This document shows positions 10,608 through 21,539 of a stretch of 64,000 nt of DNA, piece after piece; position 1 is the first letter of the stretch, and every line of letters starts with the position of its first letter. Origin of the DNA: Agaricus subrufescens (Eukaryota > Basidiomycota > Agaricomycetes > Agaricales > Agaricaceae); contig CM057068.1 of assembly GCA_029945375.1 (NCBI GenBank), positions 620,001 to 684,000 of the forward strand, read 5' to 3'. The notes beneath the pieces are model-generated. The model saw only the letters and a list, made by a program, of their open reading frames with translations. It was not told where the DNA came from and did no database searches. Both the position numbers and the translations under genes were made by a program.

Positions 10608-11835
10608 ATGGCTTGTCTTCCCGTCGAGACGAAATCCTTGCTTTGGCTGTTGACTTGGGCACCCTCAGTGCCAATGAGGCATCCCGCGTCTCCACTCGGT
10701 GGAGGAGCAAGTTCCAAAGGCTCCTCTTCAGGAGCATTTCACTAGACCCCCTCGAAACGAATATTCTCGACCTCACTTCACCTGAACATAACCACCTGGC
10801 TTTTCACGTCCAGGAGCTCTGTGTTGTTCCTTACTGCTCGGTCTCCCATGGCCTCTCTTATGACAACGAGGATGACCTAGCTCCATCCTTCATGCGTTCA
10901 TCAGTAACCTTACAGATCCTCGTGCGATGCTATTGATCGATGCATATATCAACTGGGCGAGTTTATCAACGAGCAGTCTTGACTCATTCCTTGCTGTCTT
11001 CCAATGTGACACATTCCGCTCCCTGACAGTCGTTCTCACCAAACCTCATCATCATGTGTTGTGGGCTCCACATGCTGCCATCGTTGTTCGAAGGGCCCAT
11101 TCCCGACCCATGTTCCCTTACGCATTTGGTGTTAGTCACTAATGCTGCTATCCAACGGATGGCCGAGTTTTGTGTGCAGCATCCTGATTCGGCCAGGGTC
11201 CTACTCAGGCAACTGGACCACCTTGGACTAGAATACTATGAAACACCTTTTGGGCCTGCGATTGCCCCGTTCTCGAGCATTTAATTGTCTTTTCGGGCAC
11301 TCAACTGAAGGCACTGGATCTTGATATTAGAGTTTACAGTAAATCATCTTTTACATTCATGCGGCGCTCTGGTAATATAATGATCTTATCTTCTCTTAGA
11401 TGCTCATGGTCACACCTCTTTTCCCTTCTCGGCATCAGCATTTTGTCATCTTGACTCGCTGCGACAGCCGAACGTTCGACTTACAGGACTTTCCGCCAGA
11501 GATAACGCCCTGGAATTTGCAATTAGTTATTTGCCCCCCTTCCTTGAGTTTTTTTCCGGTTTCATCACCTATAACATCGCTTTCTCTGAGGGTTGAAGAA
11601 GAGGGGCTAGTCAGCCGAGGAGATTCTGTTTATTCGCGTGGCTATCCAGATTTGCTACTGTCATTTCTGAACAATTGGCTTCCGATAAACGGCATTCCCT
11701 GGCTTTAGCATCTATTCTGGTGGATGTGGAAGACGGGTCAAGAGGGCCGGCTGAAATGAAAGGCAGCAGAAGCAGAGGCCAAGGAAGACCGGAGCTTGAG
11801 ACACTTCTGCGCGTAAGAAAGCCTCTTCCGCAGGC
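10608..11835 (+). pseudogene. Broken type 2 F-box gene, copy A'
   Basis: Aligned by eye to intact copies B' and C', this gene starts ATGGCTTGTCTTCCCGTCGAG. It then lacks seven bases (the equivalent of TTGATAG), which throws the F-box out of frame after seven codons. The restored frame runs on (DEILALAVDLGTLSANEASR). Further shifts appear near 10890, where the LTDPR segment changes frame, and near 11060-11075 before SLFEGPIPDPCSLTHLVL. A stop follows near 11281. The second exon is recognisable at 11400-11800 (ILVDVEDGSRGPAEM). With several independent frame breaks it cannot make a full protein, while its divergent partner A stays open. Confidence 0.85.
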
Positions 11836-13193
11836 ATGATAATGTCGGTAGTAACCTAGTTTACTTTTTGATGATCGGCCACTGGTGTGGTTAATCTTTC
11901 TGAATTCATCGTTTGTCCGACCTGCAGAAAGCAATCCTCATTTTGATGAATGACCGGGTTAGTTATAACGATCGAGGCCGAGGAACGCGAGGTTACCGGA
12001 GAAGTTAATGTTAGGAGGTCGAACATTTCTCACAGTTGGCGACTTTCAGTTAGAGATATCACCACAATGATCTTTATGATTTAGGCCAATGTAAGATCCA
12101 TGGGTGTTTACGCGACCCGAAACAAAAAACGGATGTCAGTGTTGAAACGTATTGTATCAATGCAGTGCAGTATTGTATTATCCTTGTTCCGTTTCATTTC
12201 GGGTCGAACTGATTGTTTCTTGTTCTATTAACCAAAGATGCCTGCTGGTTGTGGCCGGTTACTAGGCAAGAATCGTCCTTGTGCCCCTCATCATTTTTAC
12301 ACAAAACGTCCGGCGTAGAGAACGGAGTATCCGGCAATAAAGCGGAAAACATATCATGAAGTCTCATTTTTTTGATGTGTTATTCGACACGTTTTATCAG
12401 GGTCATATGGATGACAGCCTTCAACGAAAACGTGTAGTTCCCGGGCCGCGGCAGTAGGACTGCTATCAGTGTGCTATCCAGGTGCTATTCACTCTAAAGC
12501 GTCCGAGCCCTAGCCTAGTGTTAAACCCTATCAGGGACATGGGATGATGCAATAGTTAAGCGCACATATATTCTTAACGCCTGATTATGTTGTATTCACT
12601 TGATCTCTCTTGTCCGGGAAAGGTTCGTCATAAATACGTATTTGGTACGGAGTCTGTTGATGAGAGGGTATTGTATTCAGGTTGCGAGGGGGAGGAGAGC
12701 GGAAGGAACCTCGGGAATCAGCGAGTTTTTTCTTTATTATCTTTTGGCACTACCTCCGAATCAGTGTGTGTATAGGTAAGATTCGGAACAACGCCTCCGA
12801 AACGCCGTTACCTGTTGAGGCGGCCTTGAGGCAAATCGCTCAGCCACTCAAGCGCTGGCGCTTCTTGTCGTCTGCTCCTCAACGTACCCCGAGTTTTTGG
12901 GTTCCCCCCCCCTTTTGCTACTTACGTGGTTAGTTATGGCGTCAAATGCGCACCGGAGGAGAGATTCTCAAGCGACTGTGTGGGGTGCTATGTCGATGTC
13001 GATAGGGAGAAGGTAAATCGAGGCTGCCTTCGTTTTTTTTTCTGTTGATTTTTTGAGTCTGATTTCTCCTCTTTTTTACTTGTGATGTCACTGATTATTG
13101 TTGACCAATGAAGAGACTCGCTGAAAACTCTAGTCAATGTGATTTATGCTTTGTCAAATCCATCCGACCGATTACTAATTCCGCATCTTCAAG
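11836..13193. other. Intergenic; possible 5' exon of the GTPase
   Basis: Mostly featureless. A plausible first exon for the downstream GTPase is 12936-13012 (ATG followed by ASNAHRRRDSQATVWGAMSM, then a GTAAAT donor). A second coding-looking frame at about 13111-13230 reads SLKTLVNVIYALSNPSDRLL, but I could not connect either one to the GTPase in phase. The pyrimidine-rich stretches at 13030-13080 look like intron or 5' leader sequence. Confidence 0.35.
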
Positions 13194-14507
13194 GTCTCTA
13201 CCAAGTGGTTACCTTTTGGGAAAGTGGAGGATGTTGACCCGTTTTTGCCGTTATGTCCTAGACCTGTCGATCATGAGATTCGTTCGTTTACGCTCATCAA
13301 GCCGGAAGATTTGACCAAGAATGATGTGATTGTAGTGTGAGTTCAACAAAACAGTCCCGCCGGTAAAAATGTTAATTTTCTTACGTCCTGTTTTTCCCAG
13401 CGTTATGGGCCCGACCGGTGCTGGAAAGAGCACTGTGAGCATGAGTCTTTTTTTTTTTTTGTTTCGGCCTTTGATTACAGTGCACTGACATCTCTCCGCA
13501 TAGTTCATCCAGACGGCGAACCCCACGGAAGACACTAATCAAGAAATTGGACATGGTCTAGAATCGTGTACATCTCAAATAACGGCTAGCAGGGTGTCCT
13601 TTACTGATGGGACAAATGTCGTTCTGGTTGATACACCAGGATTTGACGATACTTACCTATCCGATTTTGATATCCTCGAAAATGTGGCAAAATGGCTCAA
13701 GAATGTGTATGTCTCAACCTTCGATCTCTCTTCACACTCTCATCAAAAAATCATCGTTTTCCCTATTATAGACGGACTCGTGAACTGGAAATCTCGGGGA
13801 TACTCTATCTACACCGTATCTCCGATAACCGAATGGCAAATACCCCCTTAAAAAACCTAAAAATGTTCAAAAAGCTTTGTGGAGAAGATTTCTTCGAAAA
13901 GGTCGTACTTGTCACAACAATGTGGCCTACCGTACCAGATTCCACAGCGGAACAAGGATACCAAGAAGAGATGATCTCATGCGAGGAACGCGAAAAGGAG
14001 CTGGAAACAATTTATTGGTCGGATATGATCAATCACGGATCAAAAACCTGGCGTTTCATGAATTCAAAAGAATCGACTTGGGATATCATTGATTACATTA
14101 TAGACATTGAATCCCAAAAACGATGTGTACGCATTCAAGAAGAGATGGTGGCGCAAGGCAAGAAATTGCCTAATACGGATGCTGGACGACAACTGCATGG
14201 AATTACGCAGGATTTGATTGATAGGCAGAATGATTTGTTCAGGCGGATGAAGGTTGAGTTGGGGGAGACGGCTGACCGGACTGTTGTACAAGCCTTGCTT
14301 CAAGAGATGAACGAGTTGCAGAAGGAGAGGGAGAAGGCCATTAGGGATATGCGTCATTTGGATACCAGTGCCCTTTCTCGACTAATACGAAGGCTCCGAA
14401 AGTTGACACCTCGTAAGCGTTTATATTTGCATGTGATACTCATTTGGACCAATTGACCTTCAGGCTTTCATCCAGAAATTCGGCGTCGTCTGCAACCGGA
14501 CAGTTAG
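13194..14507 (+). CDS. P-loop GTPase (AIG1/GTPase-domain family), 5' end unresolved
   Basis: Recognised exons are 13194?-13336, 13401-13434, 13504-13706, 13772-14412 and 14464-14507, about 354 residues. The G1 loop is GPTGAGKST, interrupted by an intron straight after its Thr. G3 is DTPGFDD. Then come LEISGILYLHRISDNRM and KKLCGEDFFEKVVLVTTMW, the layout of the basidiomycete AIG1-like or septin-like GTPases. The C-terminal third is a charged coiled coil (QALLQEMNELQKEREKAI). The 13707 donor is GTATGT, which gives KNVRTRELE; the nearer GTGTAT donor would create a stop. No in-frame ATG lies in the first listed exon, so an upstream exon is missing from this model. Function is unknown; the gene family is highly expanded in mushrooms. 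Confidence 0.75.
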
Positions 14508-15105
14508 CTGCGGCGGTTATGGTCAAACAATTAACTATTCCCAGCCGATGACGCGGATCCAGTGAAAACGAGGTGCTCAGGAGTCCAATTTCGCGAAATT
14601 CGTGCCTTGTGTATTCTATGTAACCATATGACATCATTCTATATGTATAGTAAATGTATACTGTAGTCACTTAGCAGCAGTTTGATTCATCTCATTCCAT
14701 AAGTCACACAAGCACAAGCACGCAAGTATTCGAGAGCTGGGCTGCGGCTGCGGTATTTTGGTGATTTGAAGATCCGCTTATGGAATTACTCAGTTTATCG
14801 AGCGGCACGCCCGGCAAGGGCCGTCTGAAGCATTTAAAGTTTGCGATCTGCGGGAACAGAATATTTCTGGAATATTCGTTATGGAGAGACGTCCACTAAC
14901 CCATAGAATTTGAAAGTCGTTGCAAAATACATAGGATACAACAAACGACGCGTGTCTAGATCTAAGTTTGAGTCATTTCATTCATCAAAAAGGACATTAA
15001 CGAAGCCCGCCAATGAAAAAAAAAGTTATTGCAGCCTTCGGGCCTAATAAGGCATAACCGACGCTGCTTCCAGTTGATCGATCGATCACTGGGAGGCGTA
15101 TGTCA
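14508..15105. other. Intergenic, no gene seen
   Basis: About 600 bases between convergent 3' ends. Only short accidental frames; no RNA gene or repeat was recognised. Confidence 0.55.
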
Positions 15106-15688
15106 TTAATCACAAGTTCGTCCTTGTCCTGGGACCGGCTTTGGCTTGAGAGCGGCTGGTAGTTCATCTACAGATGAGTAGGTAGGTTTTTCCATTGCTC
15201 GGAGTAAGAACATATCCTCTCTGTACAACCATAAAAAGCTGAGCACGCTTGGACGAAATACTAGAAGAGCTCACTTACTTGGGTAGTTCGGGGCTAGTCC
15301 ACATGCTAGGCACTGTCTCCCATAGAAAATGTCTCCACATCCTCCCAAAATCAAACGCCGCCCACCACCCATCCTTCTTGTCGGAGAACTGAGTCATATA
15401 CGGAGAGATATAATCCCGAATTGCCGCCTCTCTAGCAATTCGCTCCGTATGAGACTCCCATATCTGCTTGGATTTGTCTTTTAACCAAACTGGGTATTCT
15501 TTGAATTTGAGGTTGTGCCCGGCTGATGCATCCGTGGCGTCGGAGGGAGCGCGCACATGGAATGAGGGATGTCTGATGGCGGGGGACGGGCGGGGCGAGG
15601 ATAACACAGTCAGGGCGCAGATGGGCGAAAGCCAGAGGAAAAGTAGGAGTAGGGGTTGGATTAGTGTGTGCAGCATTCTGGCGTGCAT
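15106..15688 (-). CDS. Small secreted protein, unknown
   Basis: Two exons (15688-15279 and 15220-15106) give 174 residues. The N-terminus is a strong signal peptide with a leucine-rich core (LIQPLLLLFLWLSPICALT). A Ser/Pro-rich spacer follows, then an aromatic-rich charged segment (EYPVWLKDKSKQIWESH, GWWAAFDFGRMWRHFLW). The second exon supplies KEDMFLLRAMEKPTYSS and ends at TAA. Splicing from GTAAGT into the AG at 15221-15222 continues PELPKEDMF in phase, which supports the model. It has only one cysteine in the mature part (GQGRTCD), so it is not a classic disulfide-rich effector. I do not recognise the family. Confidence 0.72.
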
Positions 15689-16782
15689 GGTAGTGGAGAG
15701 AGTTGAGTTGGCGACTAGTGTCCGATATACAACGAACGCTCCAACTTGGCTCCAAGCGTTTCCCGCGGGTGGTAGTGATTCAGGGCTGGATTAGAGGCGT
15801 GGCTAGCGTTCGGCCCAAGTGGAGAGGCGAGGGAAGCGCAGGAGAGCGGTGAGGAGGAGGTGAGGGTGTGAGGTAGATAGAAGACAAGTGTAGGGCAGCT
15901 CCCAGGCCCATTAAGGATAGCAACGCACAGGAATAGCCTCGTTGGTGCGGTCGAGCGTCGTTTCAACGCTTTCTTACGTCACAAGTGACGGTCCCACAAC
16001 CTCGGTCAATGAATTGATCCGATCCCAGCAACGTCAATGCTGTCCATACATCAAACACTGTAGCCCAAAACAACCTGGGGATCTCTCAGATCGTTTCTTT
16101 CTTTTTTCTTTCTTTGTTTCTCTATCTTATTCTGATCTCTTTCCATTCACATACAGATTGCCGCATACCGCGACAACGACATCGCGGATGCCTTATGTAT
16201 GATTATAAATTAGTATGATATTGTCTATGTTGTACCGACGAAATATCAAACAAACTAACAGGCATGGATATCGTGCCTGTTTACCCGTATCCATATCTGG
16301 AAGGAAAGGAGGGGTCCGAGAAAATCCTGATCATTGGTTCGTGTTCTGAAAGAGACTGGTGTATAATTAGATACAAGCAAGACCCTATGCTGGTCATATG
16401 CTGAATCCACATCAGCATATTCCTTGCTTATCCCCTAATGAGAATACTGCTCGAGCTGCACTATGTACAATCTATGAGCTACGGGAAGAGTGTGCCGCCA
16501 AGCGACTACCACATTAAGTCGTTTGAATGACCCATGTATAGCTTGGTTTGCAAAAGTTTTCTTCTCTAACAAATATTATATACAACTTCGTATTGGTTTG
16601 TCCCGAACGAAAACAATTTTGGTGCGGGAGAATTATAAGAGACGACAGCTGAGATTGCTCACTGAGCTGTCTTGGATTAAATTACGGCGTGCTTTGGCTT
16701 CCGATCTAGCCAACAAGGAATACATTATAAAGGACATTACAAATTATGGTTTGAGAGAGCGTAAATTAGGCCTCCAAATAAC
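15689..16782. other. Intergenic with a short FunK1-derived match
   Basis: No convincing gene. An open frame at 16490-16786 has low-complexity basic composition and overlaps the kinase 3' end; I do not call it. A 29-base segment at about 16029-16057 (CAACGTCAATGCTGTCCATA onward) is identical to the kinase gene near 17685-17713. Confidence 0.5.
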
Positions 16783-19553
16783 CTAAGGCATCCGAATTCT
16801 TGGACTGATCTCATTGCGCACAATTGTGGCAATGTCTTGCACTTGACTCACCTCACCTGCATCTTGACCCCGCTTCTGCTTCTTTCTTTCTGAAGAACCT
16901 TCTACACTATCCCTTCGACCACTACTACCACCATCAGTACTGGCCCCCGACCTTGACCTCTTTCCCAGCGCTTGGGCACCAGCAGAATCAGGTTCGGATA
17001 GGTCCTTGAGCTCCAAACTGGAATCGCGGATGAGTTGCATCCAGTCTCGCAGTGACTGCCATACAGGACCATAGACAACTGTGTGATAATTTGTCTTGTC
17101 CTCCGCGTTAGGTAATGCATAGAACTGGAGAAGGTGCAAGTTGTACTTGGAAAGAAATTCATGTGTGGCGTAGTTGCGAAGGGAATGATGAATGAAACGA
17201 CAAAGGTACATTGGTTTCTTGGCGTCCGCAGTAAAAAATGCGCGTCGTTCGGCACTAGGTTGGGGCTCCAGGGTGAACACACCAAGTAGAGGCGATGTAG
17301 ATAGTGCAAGCCGGTAGAAAATGATCCATATAATAATCCACCACAATGATTCGACATCGTGGACGAAATTGAACTCCACATACTCCTCTGAGGCGTCATC
17401 TGTTTGAGTCCCCCAGGAGGGAAGTTTGAGAGAGAGATGACTTTGTCCATGTACTTCTAGTGGCATAAAATACGGGGTTCCCTGTAACAAGCATCAGCGA
17501 CATTGATTGAGCCACCAGTGGAGAAAAACTCACAGTTTTGGGGTCAGTACTGGCAGCTTTGTGTGCTGAGAAGTCTCGCGCATAGTCTAAATCACTCAGT
17601 TTCGCCCTGATCCCATCTTTTCCCCGCACCAAGATGATGTTGCCCTCACTCACATCCTGATGCACCCACCCAGCCAAGAACAACAACGTCAATGCTGTCC
17701 ATACATCAAACAGGGTCGGTCTTTACTATAATCGGTCACTTACCAATGAATATGTCCTGAAATGCTGTGGCTGCACCAGAGAGTCCCTTCACATGCGCAA
17801 GTGATGTGCCAACATGAGCGTAGACAACGCGATAGTGTCGCTTGACTTTGTAGTCACGTTTCTCCTTCAAACCTTTTTTGCTTAAGTCGTCTGGAGCTTT
17901 GCGAGGATCAAGGGATCCGTACGATGGATAGTTGGTAGAAAATGGTGTTTGACTGCTAGGAATGGCCTTGGTAATATCCGCCAGAGAGTATGTCGGTGAA
18001 TGAGATAATAAATCTGGAGCGGGATTACTCTTCGGCTTTTCCTTGTTTACTCCCACCTCCTTCCAATCCAACTCGATCTTCATGAAATACGTCTCTGGAC
18101 ATGCGAGTCCGTGTTTCAGCTTGGTCCTTAGGTCGGATGGCGCCCATGCATACTCGGCTTCCTTAACGTCCGCCAATTTGTTGAAGATCTGGGTTTGTAT
18201 CTCCTTCTCCGAGAGCGACCCCTGATCTACCCAGCAATCCTTCAATACAACCTCGCGAGCACGCTGAACCTTGGTCAAATCGTCTGGGCCAACAACTTGC
18301 ACGGCTTTCCAAACGCGTGATTTACGGCCGGTGATGCAAAGGGAGCGGGAATTGTACAACGGCTCTATCGTTCGGTAATATTGATAGTCCTTGTCCACCG
18401 CCAGTGCATATACATAACACCACTTGCCGTTGTCATCAATCCGGCGAATGGATGGATCGTGACCCAACTCTTCATCAGTTGCATACAGAAAGGACAAGAA
18501 GACTCGAATGAATTTCTTGTAATCCTACGCATAAAGCGTTAGCTAGAAAAATGGAAAATAGGCGAGAACCAACTGTCTTGAAGTTGAAATCGGCTGACTT
18601 CATTGAATATGAGCGTGAAAAGTACCATAGTGACATTTTGGTATTCTCTATTGTGACCTGTGGACTATTAGCTATGACGCCACACAAAATACAGTCGCGA
18701 AACGCACTCCATACGCCCAGTTGCGGCGGGGGTCGTCATTCATTATGTGGTTCGCTGCATAGACCATCTGTTTTCGATTCTGAAGCGGATTGTGAAGAGG
18801 TGAGATTGTGGTACAGGTCTAAACATTCACCTGAAGTACGATTTCATCATCATCGTCTTTTTTGAATTCCAGTACCACCGCTGTCTGTGCAGCGGCCACC
18901 GCGATACCCTCTTTCTTTTCCTTCGTCTTGTATACATTGGGGTTTGTGATCACAGCGTCGACCTTAAAACCGGCTCCCAGAATCTCGGAAGCCATTTCGT
19001 TGTAAGGGCTGTCTTTATAGGAATATCCGTTGGCTTTTCGCTTGCCGCTCGGGTCAGGACACTCCAGTAGCGCGTTTACAATATCCTGCAGAGGCTTAAA
19101 TATCTTTGTTTCAGTTCCCACCATATCCGTTGGCTCTGCATCGAGAAATGCCTCCCAGTCAACTATATCTGTGCTCTGTCATCGTTATATTAGCCTCCAC
19201 CGAGTGCTTTCGATATCATTGATACATACCTCTGTCTCCACCTCTGGCTGGGGCCTTTCCGGCCCCCCGTTGAAAGCGATCCTCATGCTTCTCCGTTCTG
19301 CTGCGGTATCAGGGGCCACAGGGCGAGCGATCTGGGCAGGCGTCCCGAGCAGCTTCTTGTTTGTCAAAAGTTCACAGGCATTTTCAATCCATTGATCATC
19401 CGGCGAGAATGGAGCAAGTTTATCGAGAAAATTGGACTCATGACATACAAGCATTTCATTGCGCATGGCGCGTGCTATGTGCTCCCGAAGATGTGTTTGA
19501 TTAAATGCGCCACCGTCGTGGTTGGGTTTTCGCGGTGTATGCCTGGAGTTCAA
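16783..19553 (-). CDS. FunK1-type fungal protein kinase
   Basis: Minus-strand exons are 19553?-19230, 19175-18831, 18779-18693, 18657-18574, 18524-17744, 17694-17534 and 17481-16783, about 826 residues with the first few unresolved. FunK1 is a fungal-specific kinase family greatly expanded in mushroom-forming fungi. Landmarks: TKMSLWYFSRSYSMKSADF in the N-terminal lobe region; catalytic loop HQDVSEGNIIL; DLDYA in the DFG position; GTPYFMPLE at the activation-segment end; HDVESLWWIIIWI after it. The C-terminus is Ser/Gly-rich with basic patches (KRSRSG, RKKQKRG) that look like nuclear localisation signals. The intron between exons 3 and 4 is only 35 bases. The start codon is not settled: the open frame begins at 19553 without an ATG, and the next in-frame ATG is at 19466. 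The adjoining F-box gene starts only about 60 bases away on the other strand. Confidence 0.87.
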
Positions 19554-19615
19554 ACATTAGATCACGTGTACATGTTTTATGTTAGCAGCTATTTTAACAC
19601 TACTCAGATACTCCT

Positions 19616-21232
19616 ATGTCGACCTATATTCCGTCCTGCTTACTTTGTGGTTGCCCATGCCAGCAGCAACAGGAGCTTACCATTCAATGCAATCACAATG
19701 TTTATGAACCCATACTGAATGCAATCGAAAGAATAGATCGAGCCATCCGCACACTCCGATTCCGGCAACGTCACCATCTTGATATGATCCGTTCATCGAG
19801 TGGGGATCTCCCTGATGAGCTCCTCCCCTCTATTCCAGCGCGTATCTCATCATGCGTACTTTGTGGTTCCTCATGTAAAGACCATACGCTCGTCATTCAG
19901 CCCAACAGTCATCCTGACTTACCAGATGAACTCGAAAGACTGGACAAGGCCTTACAAAGTCTTCACACTCTCAAATCCAGGCATTGCTATCAATTGAACA
20001 TGATTTGCTCATCGATCAACAATCTTCCCAACGAACTCCTTCTCCGCATCTTCCAACTCTTTTGTTCCCTATTCAAACCTCAAGATATCCCCCAGTTCGT
20101 CCTGGGAGGGGTTTGTAATCATTGGCGTAATCTCATTAACGGTGCCCCTCCATTCTGGAGGACACTCGATCTACAACCTTGGGATCTTCAAGTGGCAGAC
20201 TCATTGCTACGAACGTTCAAAGAGCGCAATGGAGCGACCTTCGAATTCATCCGACTTAGCTTTGAAGAGTCAGACGATCAAGCGGACCCTTTGGTTCATC
20301 AAATTTTGCAGTCTATACGAGGGGTGTCGACACTACAGAGAATAGAGGTCGAAGATGCTCCTGTTGACTTGTTAAGAATTATCAACAACGATCTCGACGT
20401 CTGTAACGCGTCTCTAATTGGTCTGCCAAACACCATAGAGAAGCTTGAATCCATACCAGGGTTGTCTCTGCCTTGGTTGGCACTCACAGCCCTCGCTCTA
20501 TCAGGGATTAGTGTCAATGTTTGCTTTGATTTACTCCTCGGATGCCCCAACCTCATTCGATTCTCGTGTTACGATTCCTCCGAACCATCCAGAGGTTACA
20601 CCGTGCCAAGAGGCTACCACAAACTGGAAACCTGTTTTCCCCATCTACAATACTTAACGTGGCAACTCACATTGCCGGACTGGGATAATAATCTTATCTC
20701 CTTGTATCGCTTTCCCGCTCTCCAACATTTCCGTTGGTATGTCGATGAAGAATTTCATACTTTTGGACTTTATCAGAGGTTTATCTCTGTCCTACCGCAA
20801 TGTTGCCGTGTCTTTCAACTTTCCTGCCTTCCGGAGGATTCGGCGAAACTAGAGAGAGAAGATTTCCCGCAAATAGAACATCCATTCGAGCAGTTGATCT
20901 GCGACGGTCACAGCATATTCAGTCTTCCTGTCGCACTTCATAAACTTCAAGACCCAACTTATATGCCATCGTTAGCTCACTTCAAATGGAACAGTCCAAC
21001 GTTCTGTTATCTCAGAGATGAGAGGATTCCCAGGTACACTCGATTACTCAATGATGTTCTTCGGATTAGAAAAGAAAATGGCTCAGAGGAATTTAGGATG
21101 GAGATAAGAGGTTTACGACTACCTCCAGACCCTGACGGTCAACTGAGGCAAAAATTTGCGGGGCTGGTTACTTCGGGAGGGTTTCATTTTGAGTTGGTTG
21201 AGACTGGTGGTTATTGGATTGTGTTGTTTTAA
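19616..21232 (+). CDS. F-box protein with duplicated N-terminal module
   Basis: A single uninterrupted exon encodes 538 residues, unusual in this intron-dense region. The N-terminus carries the same module twice. Copy 1 runs SCLLCGCPC, a helix (IERIDRAIRTLRFRQRHHLD), then MIRSSSGDLPDELL. Copy 2 runs SCVLCGSSC, a helix (ERLDKALQSLHTLKSRHCYQ), then MICSSINNLPNELLLRIFQL. Only copy 2 continues into a full F-box (VLGGVCNHWRNLINGAPPFW); in copy 1 the F-box stops after LPDELL. Each cysteine knuckle has a CxxC(x)nC spacing that might bind a metal. The rest is leucine-rich-like to the C-terminus. It probably acts as an SCF substrate adaptor; the target is unknown. It is divergent from the FunK1 gene with a very short gap. 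Confidence 0.85.
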   Translation: MSTYIPSCLLCGCPCQQQQELTIQCNHNVYEPILNAIERIDRAIRTLRFRQRHHLDMIRSSSGDLPDELLPSIPARISSCVLCGSSCKDHTLVIQPNSHPDLPDELERLDKALQSLHTLKSRHCYQLNMICSSINNLPNELLLRIFQLFCSLFKPQDIPQFVLGGVCNHWRNLINGAPPFWRTLDLQPWDLQVADSLLRTFKERNGATFEFIRLSFEESDDQADPLVHQILQSIRGVSTLQRIEVEDAPVDLLRIINNDLDVCNASLIGLPNTIEKLESIPGLSLPWLALTALALSGISVNVCFDLLLGCPNLIRFSCYDSSEPSRGYTVPRGYHKLETCFPHLQYLTWQLTLPDWDNNLISLYRFPALQHFRWYVDEEFHTFGLYQRFISVLPQCCRVFQLSCLPEDSAKLEREDFPQIEHPFEQLICDGHSIFSLPVALHKLQDPTYMPSLAHFKWNSPTFCYLRDERIPRYTRLLNDVLRIRKENGSEEFRMEIRGLRLPPDPDGQLRQKFAGLVTSGGFHFELVETGGYWIVLF

Positions 21233-21344
21233 CTTAGAACTTAGATCAACAGCCTGTACGCTCCTTCCCACGTGCTGTGGATCCCCATACAAAAACGACG
21301 CATCCCAATGATCACGACTCTAGATCGGAAGAATCAGAAAATTT

Positions 21345-21430
21345 GGAGAGGGTCATTCACAGACTTTGTGTATTCAAGTCGGATCGTTGCCGGTAACTGA
21401 ACACGATCCGTTCATCGACGAAGAACCTTC
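21345..21430 (+). pseudogene. Relic of the F-box N-terminal module
   Basis: Just downstream of the F-box gene, the plus strand again reads like the linker helix of the duplicated module (FKSDRCR, a stop, then LNTIRSSTKNLQ, compared with QLNMICSSINNLP and HLDMIRSSSGDLP). It holds a stop and is followed at once by an unrelated kinase relic. It is a third, decayed copy of the module, judged by eye. Confidence 0.5.
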
Positions 21431-21539
21431 AAAGTATGTTCTGACATAATCTTTGCCCGTTTAGGAAGCAGTGAGTCGGCTGGGTAAGGAGCCTGGTGGA
21501 TTCCGTGTCTGTGGTTTTGTTTCTTTTCATTTATTTTTC

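Noticed and set aside
16490..16786. Plus-strand open frame next to the kinase gene
   Set aside because: Basic low-complexity composition, no homologue-like motif, and it ends over the kinase stop codon.
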